A stretch of DNA of 64,000 nt, from assembly GCF_003391135.1 (NCBI RefSeq), contig NZ_CP031455.1, forward strand, positions 744,001 through 808,000. The letters run 5' to 3'. This document shows positions 18,879 to 25,905 of the stretch, one piece after another (within the stretch, counting starts at the first letter, position 1; the number at the start of each line of letters is the position of its first letter). The stretch is from Streptoverticillium olivoreticuli subsp. olivoreticuli. Lineage in GTDB: Bacteria; Actinomycetota; Actinomycetes; Streptomycetales; Streptomycetaceae. Made by a program: the position numbers and the translations under genes. The notes beneath the pieces were generated by a model, which was not told the DNA's origin, did not search any database, and saw only the letters and a list, made by a program, of their open reading frames with translations.

Positions 18879-18907
18879 CGTACGAGAGCTCCTGTTCCTG
18901 ACGGGTG

Positions 18908-18975
18908 TGACCACCGCACCCGGCGAGACACTACACTGCGGAATCGATCCGTCGCGCACGGTGGTCAATCCGTGC
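18908..18975. promoter_or_regulatory. Divergent promoter region with inverted repeats
   Basis: Between the double methyltransferase (start 18878) and the methyltransferase at 19027 lie two inverted repeats: TGACCACCG (18908-18916) with CGGTGGTCA (18959-18967), and GCACGG (18956-18961) with CCGTGC (18970-18975). Either could be the site of a shared regulator; none is encoded in the cluster itself. Confidence 0.35.
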
Positions 18976-19026
18976 TGATCTCTTCCCTCTGCCATCAGGT
19001 GCCTTTACCAGGAGCTGACCTCTCGC

Positions 19027-19827
19027 ATGACCACCACCATCCCCGACAGCCACGCCGCCTACTTCGCCTTCCGTGACCGGCTCCTGGGCGAACTGCGCAC
19101 CACCGTCCTGACCGGCGAGCAGCTGTGCGAGGCCGGGCGCCTCATCTACGGCCGCGCCGAAGGGCTTTCGCTGTTCGGGATCCCCGCCCCTCGAATGGAG
19201 TCGGCCGGCATCCAGCTGCTGGGGCGCACCGCGATCGAGTGCTGCGTCGACGACTATGCCTCCGCCGTCGCCGACGCCCTGGCCGACGTGCACGCCACCA
19301 TCCCCGACGAGGGCGAAGAGCCGCTGATCGTGGACCTCTTCTGCGGTTCGGGGAACTTCAGTCACCACCTCGGCATCCGCCTCGGCACCGTCGTGCACGC
19401 CGCCGAACTCGATCCGGGCGTCCACGACGCCACCCGGCACAACCTTGAGCGCATCGAAGCCGACACCCGCCTCCACCTCGGCGACTACGGCGATCTGCTC
19501 GGCAAACTCCTTCCCCGCGGCCCGCGCGACACCTACTTCGTCGAACCCCCTTGGGGGCCGGCCTTCACCCCCGCCGGTCTCGACCTCACCCGCACCGCGC
19601 CTCCCGTCCCACGGATCCTCGACGACATCCGCCGTTCCCGAAACGGCCGCCCCTGCCTGGTCGCGATCAAGACCAACGACCAGATCGCCGACAACTCCCT
19701 GGCCAGATCCTTCGTCGGCGCCCGACACCTGCGCAGCATCACACCGCGGCCTGTGCTGCCTCACGGCGCCAACATGGACTTCCACCTCTACCGGCTGGAG
19801 CAAGGCGCCGACAGCTGCGGCATGTGA
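19027..19827 (+). CDS. RNA-methylase-like SAM-dependent methyltransferase (EPPWG motif)
   Basis: A 266-residue protein with SAM motif I VDLFCGSGNFSHHLG (about 101-115) and a motif IV EPPWG, as in amino-group methyltransferases acting on RNA or DNA bases (RsmD/Trm/TGS1-like folds use D/N-PP-Y/W). ATG 19027 follows AGGAG. It is divergent from the tailoring operon and may belong to it. The motif suggests exocyclic-N methylation of a base, perhaps rRNA self-resistance, but a small-molecule role is equally open. No extra RNA-binding domain is evident. Confidence 0.75.
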   Translation: MTTTIPDSHAAYFAFRDRLLGELRTTVLTGEQLCEAGRLIYGRAEGLSLFGIPAPRMESAGIQLLGRTAIECCVDDYASAVADALADVHATIPDEGEEPLIVDLFCGSGNFSHHLGIRLGTVVHAAELDPGVHDATRHNLERIEADTRLHLGDYGDLLGKLLPRGPRDTYFVEPPWGPAFTPAGLDLTRTAPPVPRILDDIRRSRNGRPCLVAIKTNDQIADNSLARSFVGARHLRSITPRPVLPHGANMDFHLYRLEQGADSCGM

Positions 19828-19968
19828 CAACGGTTGTCCGCACTCCGAACCCGCATCCGCGCGGATGCAGGGCCTGCCCGGTGGGTCGCGGCCCCGTCAG
19901 GCGAGTACCAACCTTTCCTCGTCTTCGCGGCAGATGCTCACCGCCCTCGACCTCGGCTGCGAGGTGAA

Positions 19969-20688
19969 CTACTCGGCTTCACCGCCGGCGCTGTAGCCCC
20001 GGAGCAGTGCGCTCAGGATGTCGGTCAGCCGGGGGGCGACATCGACGACGGCATGGGCGAGACCCGGGTCCGACTCGTAAAGGCGGCGCAGCTCGGTTCC
20101 CGGGGCGGCCATCTGCCACAGCGCTCCGGCCATCGCCGTGGCCGTGGCGACGACGTCGCCGGCCTGCGCCGGGCTCAGCGCGGCAACCCGGCGCAGCGCC
20201 TCGCCCACGGCCGCGACCTCGGCGATGGCGGTCAGCTTGAAGGACCGGACGCTCTCCAGCGAGACGTTGCGCTCCAGGTTCATCGGCGTGTGGGCGAGCA
20301 GGTCGCAGAACAGGGGCCGCGCCACCAGCGACTCGGCCAGCAGGCCGGCGACCGCCTGCAGGCGAGGCTCCCGGTCCACGCCGTTCACGGCGTCCGCGGA
20401 GTTCTCGTCGTCCGTGCCGGGCGCCGCGTCGGCGAGCTGCCCGCGCACCGCCTGCGACCACTCCACCCACCCGGCGGCAGCCAGGCGGAGGAAGATCTCT
20501 TCCCGGGTCTCGAAATAGCGGAGCATCGCCGACTTGTGCATGCCGACCTCCGTGGCGATATCGGTCAAGGTCACCGATCGGATGCCGCTCACCGTGGCCA
20601 GACGGGCCGCCGCGGCGAGGATCGTGGCCTCGCGGGCGCGCTTGGCCTCGGGGCTCCGGGCTCTTGTGGACTGACTGCGGCTGGCCAT
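19969..20688 (-). CDS. TetR-family transcriptional regulator
   Basis: A 239-residue repressor-type protein. The N-terminal helix-turn-helix is clear: REATILAAAARLATVSGIRSVTLTDIATEVGMHKSAMLRYFETREEIFLRL. The rest is an all-helical ligand domain. It is divergent from the SDR gene at 20747; the 58-bp gap carries two near-identical palindromes and leaves no room for a normal ribosome site on either side. A TAGCAT hexamer just before the start (20700-20695) suggests a leaderless message. It probably represses itself and the SDR gene. Confidence 0.9.
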   Translation of the reverse strand: MASRSQSTRARSPEAKRAREATILAAAARLATVSGIRSVTLTDIATEVGMHKSAMLRYFETREEIFLRLAAAGWVEWSQAVRGQLADAAPGTDDENSADAVNGVDREPRLQAVAGLLAESLVARPLFCDLLAHTPMNLERNVSLESVRSFKLTAIAEVAAVGEALRRVAALSPAQAGDVVATATAMAGALWQMAAPGTELRRLYESDPGLAHAVVDVAPRLTDILSALLRGYSAGGEAE

Positions 20689-20701
20689 ACACGCATGCTA
20701 A

Positions 20702-20738
20702 CGCAACCATGTTGCGCTATTACCGCAACCGTGTTTCG
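20702..20738. promoter_or_regulatory. Tandem TetR operator candidates
   Basis: CGCAACCATGTTGCG (20702-20716) is a palindrome with perfect 5-bp arms. CGCAACCGTGTTTCG (20724-20738) is the same site with one arm mismatch. Their centres are 22 bp apart, about two helical turns, and together they fill the TetR-SDR intergenic region, covering both expected promoters. Confidence 0.65.
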
Positions 20739-20746
20739 CTATCTGT

Positions 20747-21610
20747 ATGGCAACCCAGACGTGGTTCATCACCGGTTCCTCCCGCGGCTTCGGCCGCTCC
20801 CTCGCGGTCGCCGCCCTGGAGGAGGGCGACCAGGTCGTCGCCACTGCCCGCAGGCCGGAACAGCTCACCGACCTGGTCGAGCGGTTCGGCGACAAGGTCC
20901 TCCCGGTCGCGCTCGACGTGACCGACGCCGCCGCGGCCGCTGCCGCGCTCGACGCCGCCCGTGACCGCTTCGGCCGCATCGACGTGATCGTCAACAACGC
21001 CGGCTATGCGAACGTCGCCCCGGTCGAGACGGCTCCGGAGGACGACTTCCGCCGCCAGTTCGAGACGAACTTCTGGGGCGTGTACAACGTCTCCAAGGCG
21101 GCCCTGCCCCTGCTGAAGGCACAGGGTGGCGGCATCGTCGTCCAGTTCTCCTCCATCGGCGGCCGGGTGGGCGGCAGTGCCGGCCTGGGCTCCTACCAGG
21201 CGGCCAAGTTCGCCATCGACGGCCTCACCCGTGTGCTCGCCACCGAGACCGCGCCGTTCGGCATCCGTTACCTGGTCGTCGAGCCCAGCGGCTTCGCCAC
21301 CGACTGGGCCGGCGCCTCCATGGACATCCAGGACGTCCTGCCGGAGTACCAGGCGACCGTCGGCGCCTTCACCGACCGGGTCCGCGGCAGCCGGACGGCC
21401 GGCGACCCGGACCGCGCCGCCGGGATCCTGGTACGCGTGGTCAAGCGCGACCACCTCCCCACCCACCTGCTCCTGGGCGCAAACGCGGCGCAGATGGCGC
21501 TCGACTACTCACAGCAGCAGACAGCCGAGGCCGGAGCCTGGCAGGCCGTCTCCGTCTCCGCCGACTTCGGCGCGGAGTACCCCGTCGAGCTCCCGGCGGA
21601 CGCCGAGTAG
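20747..21610 (+). CDS. Short-chain dehydrogenase/reductase
   Basis: A classical SDR of 287 residues: cofactor loop ITGSSRGFGRSLA (about 8-20), NNAG motif (IVNNAGYANVAP), catalytic Ser in QFSSIGG, and YQAAK with the catalytic Tyr and Lys. NAD(P)-dependent oxidation or reduction of an unknown alcohol/carbonyl. It is divergent from a TetR regulator that likely represses it. No ribosome site precedes ATG 20747, so the message may be leaderless. A strong hairpin follows the stop. Confidence 0.9.
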   Translation: MATQTWFITGSSRGFGRSLAVAALEEGDQVVATARRPEQLTDLVERFGDKVLPVALDVTDAAAAAAALDAARDRFGRIDVIVNNAGYANVAPVETAPEDDFRRQFETNFWGVYNVSKAALPLLKAQGGGIVVQFSSIGGRVGGSAGLGSYQAAKFAIDGLTRVLATETAPFGIRYLVVEPSGFATDWAGASMDIQDVLPEYQATVGAFTDRVRGSRTAGDPDRAAGILVRVVKRDHLPTHLLLGANAAQMALDYSQQQTAEAGAWQAVSVSADFGAEYPVELPADAE

Positions 21611-21658
21611 GCCGACGATCGACCGAACCGGCAGAAAGGGGTGTCCGACGGGTCGGGC

Positions 21659-21683
21659 GAGCCGGCTTGATGGAAGCCGGCTC
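21659..21683 (+). terminator. Terminator hairpin after the SDR gene
   Basis: Perfect 10-bp stem: GAGCCGGCTT (21659-21668) pairs with AAGCCGGCTC (21674-21683) over a 5-nt loop, 49 bp after the SDR stop. No strong T-run follows, as is common in streptomycetes. Confidence 0.7.
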
Positions 21684-21789
21684 AGCGTTCGTCACGGGTG
21701 ACTGACCGGCGTTCCGGCACCGCGCGTGGTGACCGCCGACACGGGTGGCACACATGTGGTGCCGGCTTTCGCCTGCGCCGTCAGAGGTT

Positions 21790-21820
21790 CCGGCGCCACG
21801 GATCCCGGCCGTGGCGCCGG
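21790..21820 (-). terminator. Terminator hairpin after the permease gene
   Basis: Perfect 12-bp stem: CCGGCGCCACGG (21790-21801) and CCGTGGCGCCGG (21809-21820) with a 7-nt loop, starting just past the permease stop at 21823. It probably ends minus-strand transcription and may also block read-through from the SDR side. Confidence 0.7.
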
Positions 21821-21822
21821 GG

Positions 21823-23613
21823 TCACACCACCATCCAGGACAGGACGGATGTCTGGAGCCAGGCGAGGACACAGAACACGATGAGCAGCGCGACGCTCCA
21901 GCCGACCACCTTGCGCAGGATGTCGCCTTCTCTTCCTGGGAGTCCGACGGCGCTGGCAGCGATTGCCAGGTTCTGCATGGCGACCGCCTTGCCCTGCACA
22001 CCGCCGGTGCTGTTGCTGGAGGCCATGAGCAGTGGAGCGATGCCGATGCGGTGCGCGGCGGCCGTCTGCATGGCTCCGAACAGGGCGTTGGAGGAAGTAT
22101 CGGATCCGGTGAGGGCGACGCCGAACCAGCCGAGAAAGCCGGACAGCAGAGCGAAGGCGCTGCCGATTCCGGCGAGCCAGGCCCCCAGGGAGTTGGCCAT
22201 GCCGGAGAGGTTCATCACGTACGACAGGGCCAGCACGCAGGAGATGGTGAGGATGGCCCAGCGGATCTGGTGGAACGCCTGGCCGTAGCAGCGTATGGCG
22301 CGCGCCGGTGGTACGTGCAGGACGAGCGCGGTCAGCGCCCCCGTCAGCAGGAGCACGGTTCCCGCGGCGCCGAGCCACTCGAAGTCGAAAGTGGCCGCTC
22401 GCACCGGCCGCCCGGCCGCGGTGGCGACGTGCAGGCCGGGCCAGGAGAAGGAGGTTCCTTGGCCCCGGACGAATCGCTGGGCCGGGCCGTGGACGGAGAC
22501 CAGTCCGAAGAACGCGGTGAGCAGGACGTACGGGGAGAATGCCTTGAGCACGTCACAGCGGGAGGCCTTGGGCGGGGGTGCCGTCGCGCCGGCGCTGCCG
22601 GGCGGCCCGCCGCTGTCCGTGGTCATCGAACCTGCGGTGGGTTCGCGGGTGTCCTGTGCTGTCGCGGCGGGGTGAGCGCCGGTACCGCCGGGCACCGCAC
22701 CTCCCGCGTCGTATGCCGTGGCAAGTGGTACGGGTCCGCCGACGGTCACCTCCAGCGCGGCCCCGCCGAGAATCGCCCCGGTATCGGCTGGTGTACGCCG
22801 CCGGTCCGGTGACCAGAACCGCAGAAGTGCGGCGAGGGCGAGGGTCGAGACAACCGCTCCTACGAGGTCGGTGAGTTGGTAGGCGAAGAAGTTGGAGCAC
22901 AGGTACTGGCCTGTGCCGAAGCCGATCCCCGCGGTCAGTGCGGCGGGCCAGACTTCGCGCAGACCGCGGCGTCCGTCAAGTATCAGCAGCAGCACCAGCG
23001 GGACCATTGCGGCGATGATCGCGGACTGGCGGCCGACCATCATGCCGAGACTGTGTTCGGGGAGCGATGTCGCCTTGGCCAGCGCCTGGATGGGGTTGCC
23101 CACTGATCCGAAGGCCGCGGGGGCGGTGTTGGCGAATGTGGCGACGACTGCCGCCTTGAGCGGCTTCAGCCCCAGGGTGAGCAGGATGAGCGAGGTGATC
23201 GCGATGGGGGTGCCGAATCCGGAGAGCGATTCGATCATCGCGCCGAAACAGTAGGCGATGAGGACGGCCTGGATTCGTCTGTCCCCGGACAGGGAGGTGA
23301 GGGTGCGTCCGATGATGTCGAAGTGACCGCTGGCGCGCTGCAGTTTGTTGATCCATACCGCGTTGAGCACGATCCAGGCGATGGGAAACAGTCCGAAGGC
23401 GGCTCCTTCCAGGGCGCTGCCCCCGGCCTGCCTCAGTGGCATGCGGTACACGGCGACGGCGATCAGGAGCGCGGTCGCGAGGCCGATGAGTGCGGCCCGG
23501 TGCGACCTCATGCGCAGGACGCCGAGCAGGACGAGCAGGGCCACGAGCGGTGCGGCGGCGACAAGGGCGGTGAGAGCCGGATGTCCCAGGGGGTCTGTGA
23601 CTTGGCGGTACAC
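21823..23613 (-). CDS. LctP-family permease (L-lactate / glycolate uptake)
   Basis: Polytopic membrane protein of about 596 residues with a dozen or more hydrophobic segments and LctP/GlcA family stretches (IESLSGFGTPIAITSLILLTLG, FANTAPAAFGSVGNPI, ALTGSDTSSNALFGAMQ, SSNSTGGVQGKAVAMQN). This family imports lactate and glycolate by proton symport. A long polar loop (about residues 290-370), rich in Pro, Gly and Thr, separates the halves. I use GTG 23613; upstream in-frame ATGs would add a non-membrane extension. Its neighbours process 2-hydroxyacids and glyoxylate, which fits glycolate or lactate as substrate. Confidence 0.87.
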   Translation of the reverse strand: MYRQVTDPLGHPALTALVAAAPLVALLVLLGVLRMRSHRAALIGLATALLIAVAVYRMPLRQAGGSALEGAAFGLFPIAWIVLNAVWINKLQRASGHFDIIGRTLTSLSGDRRIQAVLIAYCFGAMIESLSGFGTPIAITSLILLTLGLKPLKAAVVATFANTAPAAFGSVGNPIQALAKATSLPEHSLGMMVGRQSAIIAAMVPLVLLLILDGRRGLREVWPAALTAGIGFGTGQYLCSNFFAYQLTDLVGAVVSTLALAALLRFWSPDRRRTPADTGAILGGAALEVTVGGPVPLATAYDAGGAVPGGTGAHPAATAQDTREPTAGSMTTDSGGPPGSAGATAPPPKASRCDVLKAFSPYVLLTAFFGLVSVHGPAQRFVRGQGTSFSWPGLHVATAAGRPVRAATFDFEWLGAAGTVLLLTGALTALVLHVPPARAIRCYGQAFHQIRWAILTISCVLALSYVMNLSGMANSLGAWLAGIGSAFALLSGFLGWFGVALTGSDTSSNALFGAMQTAAAHRIGIAPLLMASSNSTGGVQGKAVAMQNLAIAASAVGLPGREGDILRKVVGWSVALLIVFCVLAWLQTSVLSWMVV

Positions 23614-23810
23614 GGATGAGTCTCGCTTTCTCGGTCGTCGATGACCGTGTGGCAAGAACGCTCGATCCTCCGCGAGCATACGACCGCCGGATTTCACGAT
23701 ACGGAAGGTGAATTCCAGCAGTCGTCAGCATGAGAGTGGCGGAACCTGTCGTCAAGAGGTCCGGCAGCCGACGCCCAACAGATCGCCGGCTCGCGGGACT
23801 TCCGCCGCGT

Positions 23811-24584
23811 TCATCCGCTCATGGCGCCGCCCGGCGCCCCGGAGCCCCCGATCGCGTCACTGACCTGCCGCGCGGCGCCGCGCACGAGAGCGCCGTACTC
23901 GGCACTGAGTTCGTCGGTCATCCGGCTGGTCGGCATGTTGACGCTGATGCTCGCCACGGGCAGCCCGGCCTCGCCGATCACGGCCGCCGCGACCGCGGAG
24001 ACATCGGAACGCCACTCGCCGCCGTTGACCGCGAAACCCCGGACCTGGGTGGCCATCAACTCGGCCCGCAGCAGGCCCGGATCGTCGATGGTCGTCCCGG
24101 TGAAGCGCGCCAGGCCCTCGGCGATGTACCGCTCGACCGCGGTGGCAGGGCCGGCGGCCAGCACCGCCTTGCCGTTGGCGGAGGCGTGCAGCGGCAGATG
24201 CATCCCGAGCTGCAGGAAGATGCGCACCGGTTTGGACGTCTCGAGCCGTTCGATCAGGACCACCCCGTCGGCTCCATCGGGCACCGTCAGGTGAACCGTC
24301 TCGTCGGTGCGACGGCGCAGCTCCTCCATCACCGGTACGGCGACATCGCGCAGGCCCAGTTCGCCACTGGCCCGTCGGCCCACGTGCAGCGCCTTGGTGG
24401 TGACCACCCAGCGGGCGTTGCCCCCGCCGGCCTGCCGGATCCACCCGGCGGCCTGGAGGGTGACCAGCGCGCGCTGCGCCGAGCTCTTCGGGAGCTCCAG
24501 CGCCCGCGCCAGCTCCCCGACGCCGATCGGCTGACGCGCGGCCACCTCCTCCAGGACGCGCAGCGCGTTGAGGACGCTCTGCAT
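23811..24584 (-). CDS. IclR-family transcriptional regulator
   Basis: A 257-residue regulator: N-terminal winged helix (SVLNALRVLEEVAARQPIGVGELARALELPKSSAQRALVTLQAAGWI) and a C-terminal IclR effector domain (LPLHASANGKAVLAAGP, GFAVNGGEWRSDVSAVAAAVIGEAGLPVASISV). ATG 24584 follows GGGGAGGGG. It is divergent from the aminotransferase gene and on the same strand as the permease, so it is well placed to control the module. IclR proteins often sense small organic acids such as glyoxylate. Confidence 0.92.
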   Translation of the reverse strand: MQSVLNALRVLEEVAARQPIGVGELARALELPKSSAQRALVTLQAAGWIRQAGGGNARWVVTTKALHVGRRASGELGLRDVAVPVMEELRRRTDETVHLTVPDGADGVVLIERLETSKPVRIFLQLGMHLPLHASANGKAVLAAGPATAVERYIAEGLARFTGTTIDDPGLLRAELMATQVRGFAVNGGEWRSDVSAVAAAVIGEAGLPVASISVNMPTSRMTDELSAEYGALVRGAARQVSDAIGGSGAPGGAMSG

Positions 24585-24681
24585 CCGTTGACCCCTCCCC
24601 CGGCCGGTGCCTAAGCTCCATCGTGTCGCCACACGGTACGCCGTGCCACGATGCGGCACAACAGGATGGGGGTCGACCCTC

Positions 24682-25848
24682 ATGACCACACACACCGGCC
24701 GTCACTTCTTACAGATCCCCGGCCCGACCAACGTCCCCGACCGTGTACTTCGCGCGATGTCGGCGCCGACGATCGACCACCGCGGACCTGAGTTCTCGGC
24801 CCTCACGCTCCGCGTGCTGGAAGCGGTCAAGACCGTATTCGCGACCACGGGACCCGTGGTGATCTATCCCGCGTCAGGCACGGGCGCCTGGGAAGCGGCT
24901 CTGGTGAACACCCTGGACCCGGGGGACCGCGTGCTGTGCTTCGAGACCGGCCACTTCGCCACCCTGTGGCAGGACATGGCCCGATCGCTCGGCCTCACTG
25001 TCGACTTCGTGCCCGGCGACTGGCGGCACGGGGCCGACCCGGGGTCCGTCCAGGACAGGCTCGCCGCTGATACCTCCCACACCGTCAAGGCCGTCTGCGT
25101 CGTGCACAACGAGACGTCGACCGGCGTCACCAGCCGCATCGCCGACATCCGGCGGGCGATCGACGCGGCGGGTCACCCGGCGCTGCTGCTGGTCGACACC
25201 GTCTCCTCGCTCGGCTCGATCGACTACCGCCATGACGAGTGGGGCGTCGATGTGACGGTGGCCGGATCCCAGAAGGGTCTGATGCTTCCGCCGGGACTGG
25301 GCTTCAACGCCGTCAGCGCCAAGGCACTCGAAGCGTCAAGGGCCACCTCGCGCCCGAAGTCCTTCTGGGACTGGAAACCCGTCATCGAGGCGAACGAGCG
25401 CGGATTCTTCCCGTACACACCGGCTACGAACCTGCTGTACGGACTCGACACGGCGCTGCAGATGCTCCTGGCAGAGGGGCTTGCGCAGGTCTTCCACCGC
25501 CATGCCCGCCATGCCAGGGCGACCCGCGCGGCCGTGCGGGCGTGGGGCCTGGAGGTGCTCTGCGCCGACGAACGGGAGCATTCGGGCTCGCTCACCGCGG
25601 TGCTGATGCCGGAAGGGCACGACGCCGACGAAGTACGCAAGATCATCTTGGAGCGGTTCGACATGTCCCTCGGAGCCGGCCTCGGCAAGTTCACCGGCCG
25701 CGTCTTCCGTATCGGCCACCTCGGCCACCTCAACGACCTGAGCCTGGCCGGCACCCTCGCGGGCGTCCAGATGGGGCTCGAACTGGCCGGGGTGCCCATC
25801 GACCCTTCCGGTGTCAACGCGGCCCTGGACGTGCTGCGTTCCCGGTGA
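24682..25848 (+). CDS. Serine-glyoxylate / alanine-glyoxylate type aminotransferase
   Basis: A PLP-dependent class V aminotransferase (388 residues) that likely turns glyoxylate into glycine using serine or alanine as amino donor. Seen: IPGPTNVPDRVLRAM at the N-terminus, YPASGTGAWEAAL, HNETSTGV, LLVDTVSSLGSID (PLP-binding Asp) and the Schiff-base lysine in VAGSQKGLMLPPG. ATG 24682 follows AGGATGGGG. Codon 10 is TTA (24709-24711), unusual for a metabolic gene and suggesting bldA-dependent expression. The dehydrogenase gene follows after 57 bp, likely in one operon. Confidence 0.9.
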   Translation: MTTHTGRHFLQIPGPTNVPDRVLRAMSAPTIDHRGPEFSALTLRVLEAVKTVFATTGPVVIYPASGTGAWEAALVNTLDPGDRVLCFETGHFATLWQDMARSLGLTVDFVPGDWRHGADPGSVQDRLAADTSHTVKAVCVVHNETSTGVTSRIADIRRAIDAAGHPALLLVDTVSSLGSIDYRHDEWGVDVTVAGSQKGLMLPPGLGFNAVSAKALEASRATSRPKSFWDWKPVIEANERGFFPYTPATNLLYGLDTALQMLLAEGLAQVFHRHARHARATRAAVRAWGLEVLCADEREHSGSLTAVLMPEGHDADEVRKIILERFDMSLGAGLGKFTGRVFRIGHLGHLNDLSLAGTLAGVQMGLELAGVPIDPSGVNAALDVLRSR

Positions 25849-25905
25849 TGCGCGCCGCTCGCCGAGTCCCGCCCCTCCCCCGACCTTCCGCAAGGAGACC
25901 GGATC

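Noticed and set aside
19969..20710. Alternative reading frame across the TetR gene
   Set aside because: The frame giving MASRSQSTRARSPEAK carries a clear helix-turn-helix; the other is Arg/Gly-rich without pattern.
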